From NCBI RefSeq assembly GCF_963675165.1, contig NC_087385.1:3844501-3908500 (forward strand): 64,000 nt of DNA, read 5' to 3'. Positions 22,557-32,852 of the stretch are shown piece after piece. Under the pieces are notes generated by a model, which was not told where the DNA came from, did no database searches, and saw only the letters and a program-made list of their open reading frames with translations. Made by a program: the position numbers and the translations under genes. This DNA is from Halichondria panicea. Its lineage: Eukaryota > Porifera > Demospongiae > Suberitida > Halichondriidae. Numbering within the stretch: position 1 is the first letter of the stretch; the number at the start of each line of letters is the position of its first letter.

Positions 22557-23584
22557 TTAAACATACCTGCAGAATCCTAGGATGTACCAGTAGCTGTCAC
22601 AGCTCCACAGGTTGACAGTGAACAGAGCCAGGGTAATGCTCGCAGCTACATGAGCTGTAATGGCTGGTGAACGAGTTAAGGAATTTACGGATACTTGTCC
22701 TACCACATTTATCATGGATGATAATACAAACATAGCTATACACTAACAGGGCTTAATATAAGTTAGTAGGATACAGAACATGTTTGGTAGAGAATTGAAC
22801 ATGGAGAGTCCTAACAGGAATCCGGTGAGCTCGGAGACAGTGAACACTAGTGAGAGGCTGAGGGCGATCAAAAATCTGCAGGGCACATGATTACGGAGGT
22901 GTTTATTATGGGACAGACAGATTTTCATAATAACGATCCGTGGCATAGGCAGTGGGGGGCTCAAGGGGCTAGAGCCCCCCCTTTTGTGCCCTGTCAACTG
23001 TAACTTAGCTTGAATCACTGTACTGTGATCTGTCGATATATTTTGCTGTATTGCGCTTGCATGCGTAGTTACTAGAATGATGTCATGAAATTGATATGTG
23101 GGCAGGGCCATCTGATGCGCATGCTTACTGCTTTTTGAACTTTAGCGCCTATGCTTCAACAATTTGAGCCCTGACCTTCCCAAAATCCTGGCTACGCCAC
23201 TGTTAACACACTTACTGTGTATCTTTCTCTGCATACTGCTCTAAGTCTGCCAGCCCCACCCCCTGTGGTAGGCACGCCAGCACGAAGGGCTCCTACAAGG
23301 AAGATTCAATGCCCAATCTCAAGGTTGTACTGATTTGATACCGGTTTTGTGCTAAGTACAATTCTAAGAATCGGTTGTTACACCATACACCCAAGCAAAA
23401 AATCTATGCAATGGGGGTGTTGCTAGTGGAAACCATAATTATCATCACATGTACTAAAATGAGTAAACACACAACACACAACATTAATATATACCCTTGA
23501 CCAGAAGAGCATTATGTTGATGACCAGATGCGCTGTTAGGGAGAGGAATCGAGCTGGGATAACTGCATTGAGCACCATCATCAT
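22557..23584 (-). CDS. TMEM107: TMEM107, ciliary transition-zone membrane protein
   Basis: Exons on the minus strand: 23495-23584, 23216-23292, 22775-22875, 22567-22654. The start codon at 23584 is the first of three adjacent ATGs. Sequence shared with vertebrate TMEM107: VIPARFLSLTAHLVINIMLF then WSR, EPFVLACLPQG, FTVSELTGFLLGLSMFNS and SCDSYWYILGFC. The protein has four membrane segments. Vertebrate TMEM107 acts with the MKS module at the ciliary transition zone, controlling ciliary membrane composition and Hedgehog signalling. The last part is uncertain. After FC there is a GTATGT donor at 22566-22561, but no downstream exon matching the expected ALPAVTE-like end could be found. Read-through instead ends at a TAA at 22559-22557, giving ~121 aa versus about 140 in human. 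Head to head with NTPCR. Confidence 0.85.
22938..23202. mobile_element. MITE with GGCTACGCCACTG end (TMEM107 intron 2)
   Basis: The right end reads TCCTGGCTACGCCACTG and the left end has the imperfect complement CCGTGGCATAGGCAGTGG. The CAGTGGCG-type terminus is widespread in animal DNA transposon relics. A similar terminus (AGTGGCGGATCTAGGATTTT) begins at about 48950. Confidence 0.5.
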
Positions 23585-23666
23585 TAATTTTATGGAATGT
23601 CTTGGGAAAAATAATTGTCCTATAGCCACACATTAATTTTATTGATGATCTTTACCGAATCTCGTG
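23585..23666. promoter_or_regulatory. 82-bp bidirectional promoter, TMEM107 / NTPCR
   Basis: Only 82 bp separate the two start codons. The stretch is AT-rich, without an obvious X-box or TATA box. Both 5' UTRs must be very short, or must overlap the neighbour's promoter. Confidence 0.55.
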
Positions 23667-25867
23667 ATGGCAGAGCATAAGGAAAGCGAGGATTTATCAA
23701 CATCGGCATCTGCGGTATCATCTGTGGCATCATTACCGCCAATACCCAAAAGACATGCATTGATCACAGGGCCTCCTGGTAAGAACTTTCTCTCCAAATT
23801 ATTTTGAGTTTCCCTTTTAGATCTACATGTATATGCCTAGTCATGCAAAAGTTTTAGAAACCCTTCTCAAGCTTATGGTATAATATTAGTATGTAGATCA
23901 ATGTCTCAGTACTAGATCTAGCTATGTCATGAAGTGCATATGCAGTGTTACTTTTTAATTCACTAAGTTTCCATCATTTCTCAACCACATGCAGGGATAG
24001 GGAAAAGTACAATAGTGAGAGCAGTGTGTCAGAGACTGAAGGAGGAGATAGGATCCACTGTGGGTGTACGTGGTATCTTTCGAGTGGAAGTGCGAGGTGC
24101 AGGGGATGTTTTTAGTGGTTGGTGCGGTCCTCATATTGGCTTTGATGCGGTCACACTGGACGGGAAGAAGAGAGGAACTCTAGCCAGAATAGGAACGTTA
24201 GTGCAAATGGGTGCATGTGTTGCATTTCATTGTGCATGTATAGTTAACTGTAGTTTTTCTTCTAGCGCTCTTGAGAGCCGCAAACTGTGTCCAGTGAATC
24301 CAGGGACAATAGACGACCTACCGTTGTTTGGTGTTATCTTCTCTGACAGATATTCTATTGATCTGGCATCATTTGAGGAAGTGTCTAGACACGCTCTCCG
24401 GCTGTTAGATGGTAAGACACTATACTATAATAATTATACTGATGCATAAATTATACCGTATTACTTAGAATATTTTGCTGGTAAAAAACCTTTGCGAATG
24501 AGCCAAATCAGCAGAAAAGTTGACTCTTTGCGATCTATAACTATTGCGTTCTGGCAAGGATCGTGTGTATTTACTAGTAATAATTTAGGTTTTGCAGATT
24601 TTATTGTTACGAATTGATGTTCAACCATCGCAAAGTTCGCAAATGTTTGATGCTTGCAAAACATTCTAGTAATACGGTATACTGATGCATGCGTGGTGTC
24701 ATAATCACTGCGTCTTCACGTCAATACAATCCCTGCATCAGCCATGTGAGGTGCTGAGTAATGCACATTATTTTGCAGATGACGATGAAATGGTGTATGC
24801 TGTTGATGGGCTTGCTAAAATGGAGTTATACAGCCGTATATTTATGGACAGGGTCGAGCATTTGTTTGAAATGTGCATTCGAAGAAATATTTCCATGGTG
24901 GTAGTCATTTCTGAAGTAGAAGTTCAGCAGAAATCTCATCGGGTGGTTTATGAACTGTTGGGAAGAAGTGACTGTAAACTATTCGAGGTAAAAAAAATTG
25001 CCGTAGCTCAATAGAATTATTTCGCAGTTAAAAAGGCGTTGACTACAAGGCTTAGTACAAGGTCACATGACAAATTGTTTGTACACATGCATGCAGTGCA
25101 TGTATGTCGCATACAGTGGAACCTCCATAAAACGGACACCATTGGGGACCAGCCTTTTGGCCGTTATAGAGAGGTGGTCTTCCTTGGGAGGTTTCGATTG
25201 CCAGCTATGTATTTTCTATGACTCATTTCTTGCTGCAAATGAATCTTGGAGCTTTGCTAACTGCTTCTTTAGCTCATACAAGCTTTGAAAAGGCTGTAGA
25301 GACAAGCTACAGCCAGGTTTTCACGATTGTACAAAATAATGCTATCTCAGCAATAATTTTCTGCTAATTCTGGGTGTGGCTGTCCGTTCTGGGAGGTAAT
25401 TTTCCATTGCTAAAGCTAGTTGGGGACTAGAAAGCTGCTCGTTATACGGAGTAGAGAGGTGGTCACTCCTGAGAGGTTGCTTTACATTGAAGTCATTGTA
25501 GTTTCAATCCGGACCTGAGCTCTTGGCCATTATATAGCGTGTGGTTGCTCTTTGGAGGTGGTCGTTAATGGAGGTTCCACTGTATAGTGACCTGGATATT
25601 ACCATAGTGTGTATACCGCAAAATTTATACCCACGAATATCGACAATAAATATACATGTACACGGAAATTATATCCACGAAATCGTTTTAACGGTTATTA
25701 CAAAATTATAGTTAGGTAGAGTTATTGCACGGTATTATATAGATCATTAGCCGGTTGTCATGATAATACACCTGTGATTGTCTTATCTGTAACTGCAGGC
25801 CAATGAGGGAAATCGAGATGCACTAGTGACAATAGTGACAGAGTTCATAAAAACTGGTCGCGCATGA
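23667..25867 (+). CDS. NTPCR: NTPCR, THEP1-type nucleoside-triphosphatase (5 exons, 245 aa)
   Basis: Exons: 23667-23778, 23995-24196, 24266-24411, 24779-24987, 25799-25867 (738 nt, all phases consistent). A 35-residue Ser-rich N-terminus (MAEHKESEDLSTSASAVSS) precedes the P-loop ALITGPPGIGKST, which is split by intron 1 after GPPG. Further family marks are HIGFDAVTLDGKKRGTLARIG, YSIDLASFEEV and the Walker B-like YAVDGLAKMELYS, where Asp-Gly replaces the Asp-Glu of human VIDEIGKMEL. The C-terminus is RDALVTIVTEFIKTGRA. Human NTPCR is 190 aa; the extra length is the N-terminus and the segment before YSID. Family members hydrolyse several NTPs slowly; the cellular role is not settled. The Glu to Gly change may lower turnover. 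Confidence 0.9.
24456..24680. mobile_element. MITE with TACCGTATTACT ends (NTPCR intron 3)
   Basis: It begins ATACCGTATTACTTAGAATA and ends TCTAGTAATACGGTAT. The interior has GCGAATGAGCC and TTGCGATC motifs also used at 16680. It belongs to a loose group of elements here with TACCGTA ends. Confidence 0.7.
25112..25584 (+). mobile_element. Pogo/Tigger-like MITE (R2 family), 473 bp (NTPCR intron 4)
   Basis: TIRs TACAGTGGAACCTCCAT and ATGGAGGTTCCACTGTA, with TA at both borders. Nearly the same sequence lies in inverted orientation at 34136-34616. No transposase frame. Confidence 0.85.
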
Positions 25868-27195
25868 ATTCTCTAAAAGAACAAATTTGACAACTAGACT
25901 CGTAATTGTACAAGGACTCCAAACTCCAAATCACCATGATCCAATCACTATGTCAGATTCACAATGACATCATGCATGTAATCACCAAAATTATACATGT
26001 GAAAAGTGACTCCAATCCACCATTATGATTTTTATCACTAATACTGACTGTTCTCTGATACAATGTCAAACTTGTATGTAGCTAAATGCTATAGACTGCA
26101 TGCACAATAATTATGCACACAGTGCATAATCGATGTTTACCAAGATTACGGAAGTGGGCGGAATAGGTGAGATTGATTGATCGAAAAGGAAGACTGAATC
26201 AGTGGTAAGAATTTTTGCTGTATTTTATGTGTACTGCCTAATGGTTCTGTGATTTTTTATGTTAATATTCCCCTGTAAGTGTGTCTTCAAGGTTTGGCAT
26301 AGAAAAATCGGTAGATTGAAAGCTTATTAAAAAGAAATTCAATGCAATGCCATGGCTAGCAACAAAGGTCAACAGTTAGCATTTTTTTGCATATTGAGCA
26401 TTTTGTTTTGCTTTGCATGATGTCGATCAATAGTTCCATTGGTTATTTCAGCACAGTTGAAGTGGAGCACTTGGCGAAGCTAAATACTTACTGATATTGA
26501 ATTGATGTATCAGTGATCTCTATTAAATTGCAATTGAAATTAAAACGTACAGTGATATGATAGAGCTGTGAAGATTCAATTTTACTTATCCGATAAACTA
26601 ATCCACCTACTTTACTAACAGAATCCAGGAATCCAGTGTATTGTACAATTCGTGTATTGTACAATTCGCTTTCAATGCTTATCATAAAAATTAACCATTG
26701 AAATGTGAATAGTTACGTAATTTGGAATTCTCCTACTAATTAATTTTTGTCTACAGAATGGTTCTACATGTAGCTAAGGTTAAGTAAGCAGTCATGCTCG
26801 CTGTAATAGTAATAATAAGTATAGTCAATATCATGGCTACTAAATTTTGAGCTTGCCCCCATCATTGTACGTACATGTAGTAGCTTACAATTCCGTGATA
26901 GATACGTACATACTTTTATAGTGAATGGCACTTTAGAATTTAGACAACAAGTAAATTATATGCTGGCAGCTTCGAATGGAGTCTAAAATGGATTACTAAC
27001 AAGTAGAAAATCCAAGATATATACGGGCTCGCCCTTTTTTTGCGTGTAATGATCATTAAACAAACAGTTGCAAAATAATTGTGCTCTCTGCAATAAATAT
27101 CTCTATATATGTGCACTGCTTGGCTGAATTACAATGATAGAGTAGTATAATTATTTTGGAGTGTATCGATTGTTTTTGCTTCTATTCAGATTACC
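25868..27195. other. Intergenic region upstream of RCOR
   Basis: 1.3 kb, AT-rich. I see no coding exon. A CAG acceptor at 27187-27189, just before the RCOR ATG, suggests that a 5' UTR exon lies somewhere in this stretch. Confidence 0.4.
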
Positions 27196-30100
27196 ATGAC
27201 ATTTTTATTACATTCAGTGACACACAAGATGGCCATGAACACGCGCAGTGTACAGCGAGCTCTCAACAGCATGATGGGTGGACGCCATGCCCAGAATGGA
27301 GACTATATCAACAGAGGTGAGGGCCTACTCAATTATAAGATCCTGCTTCGTCTCGTGCTATTTCTGGAATTCCCCTAATTACAGAAAACAGATTGATTCC
27401 GTTCCATGTACTTGAGTAAACCACCGATTATCGAACACATGCTATTTTCAGCGGCTCAGAGCATCTAAGGTATAGACTAGGTAAGGCTCTATTCAAGTCC
27501 AAACTCATGGCCAACAAAAGGCCTCCGCGGCGAAGTGACAAGGCCAAACACTCAACTGTTGGAACAGATTTAGTTCAAATATAGCAATGATTCTTCAAAC
27601 TCTCTCTCGTATCAACAGAAGGCTCTAAACAGCTAGCTACAACTAGTAAACTATGTACAGCTCTGGTTTCGAGGTATGACTACAAGCCATTAGATAATGG
27701 TGGCCTCTCAGTATTGCCATGACGTTAGGAAAAAAGGGAGATTGAAAAATATAATCGTTCAGATTTGATGGCAATACTGCACTTTTTCAAGAGGAATCGT
27801 AGCCTTACGTAGTCTATACCTAGGTACTATCAGCTTAGATGCTTAAATGCCTTGAGCCGCTGTCCTCGAGAACAAGCATTCGAAAAAGCATGTGTTATAT
27901 AATCGGTGGTTTACTCCTAGTTTTACCATCTCTATACCATTTCTGCCCTGATAGAGCCTGTCATGAGGATAGGATCCGAGTACCAGGCTGAGATACCAGG
28001 GCTAGCATCACAAGGTAGACTGCGTTTGTGTATTGTAGAGTTAGTGGTTTCTTTTACTCTACTACAATGTACGAAGTAGTAGAATGTATCTCTCCTGTCC
28101 AGAGGCATGCCTAGGGAACAATTCCCTTGCTATGAAAACCATGCAAGTCCTAATTTTAACTATTTTGGTGCTAGATAGTACGTACAGCTCTATTGAATTA
28201 AGTCTTGATACTGTGACAAGATCCACTTTGATCCTAGGTAACTCCTCTGTGAAGGGGGTGGGGTCAGTGCTGGTGTGGGCACCCTGTCCTCGCACTCATG
28301 AGAGGGATGGTGAGTAAGCAATTGGTGTGAGTACATAATAATTAGTGTTAAATCAATTGGTGCTACAAGTTTACCTACAAATATAGCAATGTGTATATAC
28401 TGCAGCGTTACCCGTGGTGACAGTTGGGCAGGGTAGGCTATAATCAGTTAAAGAATATTTCTGTGATGTGTGTAGGCGAGATACATAAACTTTTTTTCTT
28501 TCTCCCAGTCAATGAGTACATCAAGGTTGCCAAGGAACAGTATGGCTACACACTGGACCAGGTAAGCTAGGATGTTTTTCAGGTTTTAAGGTGTTGGGGT
28601 TTCATAACCTTTCTTCATAGTTTTCGTTGATTTATAAGAACTGTACGTATGTATACCCAATCTTGATTAAAGTGACGGGCTGTCGTCTTTCTACATGTAT
28701 TGTTATACTTACATCGTACATGTACTTTGTGTTACTGTGCTCCGTCACTCTGTGTTTATAACTCACCCATCATTATTATTAGGCACTGGGCTTGCTCTAT
28801 TGGCACAAGTATGACATAAAGAGAGCTACAGAAGACCTGGCCAACTTTTGCCCTCTACAAGGTGTTTCACATGCACTCATTGTAGCAATTGATCTGAGTA
28901 GTTTAAAACGGCAACTAGGGATATATATACCTTTTCAATTTCATATTAATATTGTGCACATAATTATAATTATACTTATATAACGTTGTCAAGGTAACAA
29001 GGGTGTAATAAACGCCCCGATTGGGCTTGTGCCTGTATTTCATACACCACGAGAATTCTCATACTATAATGTATTTTATATCACAACGACGACCCATACC
29101 AAATTATGCCTCGAGGCTACGTGACTGTGTAAATAACACACAGACGGACTGTTTTGATAATTATAGAGTTTTATTACATTCTTGTTTCCATGCTAACAGA
29201 TGAGTGGTCAATGGAGGACAGGGTGACGTTTGAACAGGCATTCCAGTACCATGGCAAAAACTTTCAGCGAATCAGAGCCATGCTCCCAGACAAACCCATT
29301 AGCTCCCTCGTCAAACACTACTACCTACGCAAGAAGAGCTATTCTCAATACTCACTCATGGACAAGCATGCCAAGAAAAACTGGAAGAGAATTAGGTGTG
29401 TGGGGAGGTAGCATGCATTGCATTTTAAAATTATCACTTGTAGAACACTAACCTTGTAAACTAGGTGTTGATCATTTCAGTTGCTATTAAGTATTGCCTG
29501 AGAACAAGTAATAGAAGTTCAAGTAAAACTTACGTTGCACTGGCATGCAACTTTACATGAAGTCCTTTAATCACCCTAATTAATGCAGCACTGGTATGCC
29601 TATCAGCAATGACGACACTGACTCAAATAAGTCTGGGTCCAGTCGATCGGAAACCTTCGCTGCACCCCTCCCAATAATGCTTCCACCCCTACCATTAGGA
29701 CCAGGTGAGGAATATACGGCATGCATGCATTCAGGATTCATGTACATGGTGTAATATAGGCTAAAATTTCACATTTTAGGCCTTCGATTTCTATAGTCAG
29801 ACTCAATCCTAATAAGTTTAAATACCCACAAATTTTAATACCCACAAAAACATTTGCAATGGGGAAAATCACTAAAAGCATAGAAACAATCCGTTACAAC
29901 ATCATTCGCTGGTAGTTTTTCCATGATATTGTTGTTTTTCAATTTTATTATTGTCTATTTTCATTTTGCAACAAGCTTGTCACCTTTGTATCCTCCCCCC
30001 TGTGTGCAGGAGCTAAAGGCAAGCAGCTGCCTAAAGGTATCTACCTGTCCACTCATGAGCTGAGCAGTCTCACTAACGACACCAGTCACACCTTCTTACA

Positions 30101-32573
30101 GCAGCTGGACCGTGAGATAAAGCTGTACAGAGAAACCATTCAGAGCAACATACAGACCATTGTGTCAGTGAAGGATGGGGGACATGATAACATTGAGAAT
30201 TTCAGGCCACAGGAGGTGTGTCATCTGTGCTTGTAGTCATGCATCTGTGTTTGTGACTAAAAGCGTTCACTACCTCATCAAATTGTTTAGAGCTTCAACG
30301 TTTTTGTTTTAATAATGCAGTTTTCCAAGAAGTCTGGATTGTCTATGCAAGGGTGCAAGTGGTCTGATGAAGAAATACGAATATGTCTAGAAGGTGAGCA
30401 CATTTTACTTGGATACATTCCTCAGAGAGTTGCATAGTGTTATCACGTTGTCAAGATAACGAGTGTATAATAAAGGTCATACAGTCCCTTCTGTGTTTTT
30501 TTACCCAGTCACGTAACCTCGAGGTATAATTTTCCGCGTCGTGATATAATTATAACAGCATGAGACTGATGTATAAAATATACAGGCACAAGCCCGAGGA
30601 CGAGCTGCCTATAATTATAATTATTGTATACGTACAACACGAAGATTCTCATTTTATATCACGACTCCCCCTTACCAAATATTATGCCTCGAGACTACGT
30701 AATAAAAATAACACGGTAGGGACTGTATGACTTTTATTATTACACGCTTGTTATCTTGACAACGTGATAATTATAATTAGAAAATCCTTGCGTATGCAAT
30801 ACAGGCAGTTTGTCCTCGGGGAGCATGCTACAATAAGTCTAATATCATAATTGTACTCTAGATGTAACATAACATAATAAGTATTATTTAGAACACACCT
30901 AGCCAAGATTAAGTGTTTTAATCTGCGTGCCGAGGGTGGCCTCGAGGTTAACGTGGTGCTCGAGGCGCAGCCGAGTGCATTACGTAACCGAGAGGCCATC
31001 CGAGTGCACCAGCATTAAAACACGTGACTTGGCTAGGTGTGTTCTAGTGCTGTCACGTGAGCTCTAGCCTCGTGGCAGCTAGATTTAGCTACAGTTGCTG
31101 GTGGCTAGCTAGCTAGCTAGACGTAATAGCAAGTTTTAGTAGGTTTGTAGATCCAGTAACTGATGCAAAGGAGAAGGAGATACGATCTAAAGCTATCTGG
31201 ACTGACTGGGCATGTTTTCGACTTATTTCTCCTGCTGACCAACAGTCCCGATCCCACTACTGGATATGCCTCCAGCTGATCTGGCTTACTGGATGGGAAA
31301 CTTTGTGCGCAAACTATATGGCAATGAGTATCTGGTTTGCTCTTTTGGAAAGCTATGATATTCGAAGCACCTTTGATGAAACGATTATATGGATCTGGCT
31401 TAGGTACAGGTATGTACATCTTCGAAGCAAGCTAAGCCTATTTCTCCAGACGAAAAAGCGATGCTATGGTCAAGTCAGCAATTTGGTACACATGAAACAA
31501 GTCGAAACAATAACATTAACTTTCTAATACTTTTCAGCTTTGCTTGTGTACATATTCAATCTGCTTGTATTATTATTATAATTATAATGACATTCAGATT
31601 CAATCTGCTTGTATTATGATTGTTTGATAAAAAGTGTGTATTAACAAACTAACTTAATCCACACTTAAGTGTGGATTAAGTTATTTAATCCATGGTCACC
31701 TGACCAATTTCAGATAAGCTGATTGGCTGGAGATCATGTGATCAGCACTAATAATTATTGTACTTTACCGGCCTCCCTCCCCCCCTTAGTGATTTCGAGC
31801 CATGGCAAAAATTATGACGCTCTTGTCAGTGCTCTGGAGGGAAAAACCCTTCAGCAGGTCAAAAACTTCTTCACTAACTATAAGAGAAAACTCAATTTAC
31901 CCAAGCTCATTGCAGAGTACGAGATCAGTCATGTGAGCTAGTATACTTGATGCATACACAAGACAGTAGTTACACATTTGTATATACAGATTTGAGAATC
32001 GATTTCGAATCCTGATCATCTGAATTCTTGATTTATCCGGGCGAAATATTTAATGATTTCAAGCATGCATGCACGTTAAGCGTTCACATGATTGAGTGTC
32101 CACGTCACATGGTTGAAAGATTAGCAGAAGTAGCTAAACACTTTGGCTTAGTCTGACAGTATAGGTCGAGTACATTTGTAGGAGCTCTTGCATACAGAGG
32201 CTACTCGATTTATTGATGGGTGTGGCTCCTTGAGAGTCATTCTGGCAGGTGTTTGGATAATCAAGGCTCAACTGTAGCTATAGTGTATCATTACTTACTA
32301 TCCTCGGCGTTGCTCATAAATCAATTGAACTATGAATGCATCATTATGTACCCCTTCCACCCCCAACAGGGCCAGAAAGCATCTCGTTACAGTCGTCAAG
32401 CTCATGAACTGCTAGAGAATGGAGGACTGGATGATGATGATCTAATGTCAGAGATTATCCTGGGTCCCACAGAGAGCAAACGACCGAGGATGATGAGTGG
32501 ACACATCGCCAATAGTATCACTATGCCAACCATTGCCATGGAGGTCACACATAATGGTCAAGGGCAGTTCTGA
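27196..32573 (+). CDS. RCOR: RCOR / CoREST transcriptional corepressor (11 exons, ~440 aa)
   Basis: Exons: 27196-27316, 27955-28014, 28238-28309, 28509-28561, 28783-28861, 29200-29395, 29589-29704, 30010-30215, 30321-30393, 31790-31932, 32370-32573 (1323 nt). The ELM2 domain is seen as [46 protein letters not shown] and [23 protein letters not shown]1 is [20 protein letters not shown] with SSLVKHYY. A linker with [10 protein letters not shown] and [19 protein letters not shown] follows; in the vertebrate protein this region contacts LSD1. SANT2 is [14 protein letters not shown] then [20 protein letters not shown]. CoREST bridges LSD1/KDM1A and HDAC1/2 on chromatin. ATG 27229 is an in-frame alternative start ([12 protein letters not shown]). 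The 1.4-kb intron between the two SANT2 exons holds several repeats. Convergent with CFAP70, 279 bp between stop codons. Confidence 0.93.
27414..27916. mobile_element. Long-TIR element (RCOR intron 1)
   Basis: Outer ends GAGTAAACCACCGATTAT and ATAATCGGTGGTTTACTC. Inner arms (ACACATGCTATTTTC / AAAAAGCATGTGT, CGGCTCAGAGCAT / TTGAGCCGCTG, TATAGACTAGGTA / TCTATACCTAGGTA) extend the inverted repeat to about 90 bp. No gene inside. Confidence 0.8.
28984..29196 (+). mobile_element. R6 MITE copy ending at the RCOR exon 6 acceptor
   Basis: It starts GTTGTCAAGGTAACAAGGGTG and contains AATTATGCCTCGAGGCTACG and TTTTATTACATTCTTGTTTC, matching blocks of 30441-30769. Its distal end, where the relative reads TTGTTATCTTGACAACGTGA, here reads TTGTTTCCATGCTAACAG and serves as the exon 6 acceptor. 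Confidence 0.5.
30441..30769. mobile_element. R6 MITE, 329 bp (RCOR intron 9)
   Basis: Ends TATCACGTTGTCAAGATAAC and GTTATCTTGACAACGTGATA are perfect inverted repeats. The arms continue with GGTCATACAGTCCC and GGGACTGTATGAC. No coding capacity. Confidence 0.85.
30889..31070 (+). mobile_element. R7 element with palindromic core (RCOR intron 9)
   Basis: AGAACACACCTAGCCAAG (left) and CTTGGCTAGGTGTGTTCT (right, to 31044) are inverted copies around a GTGGCCTCGAGG...GAGAGGCCATC centre. The tail GTGCTGTCACGTGAGCTCTA matches the copies at 4700 and 52738. Confidence 0.8.
31117..31527 (+). other. Open frame of ~137 codons of unclear origin (RCOR intron 9)
   Basis: Between stops the + frame reads [19 protein letters not shown] then [10 protein letters not shown] and [29 protein letters not shown] core recurs about every 55-80 bp, and the minus strand is also open for 100 codons. 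It may be a decayed gene fragment or a low-complexity repeat; I do not recognise a family. Confidence 0.2.
31651..31682. repeat. Perfect 32-bp palindrome
   Basis: Two 16-base arms meet without a loop (AACTTAATCCACACTT and its complement), in RCOR intron 9. Confidence 0.85.
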
Positions 32574-32852
32574 GCATTGAATTTGTCTGTCTATTTGTTT
32601 TACAACAGGTTGTCTATAAATATTTTATTTATGTACACAGTGTTTATAGGACTTGGCAGAGTTCTGTTTAATCCATGTCAGTCTGTGTAACATAATTATA
32701 GCTTTTGTCTAATTTTGTTCTAATTTTGTGTTGGTAGTGTACATGTACATTATATAACCTCACTGTTATCAAACATCAGTTTACATGACATAAATTATAG
32801 TCTTTATGTAGTTTGAGTACATGTACAATAATTATACGTACTAACAAATAAG

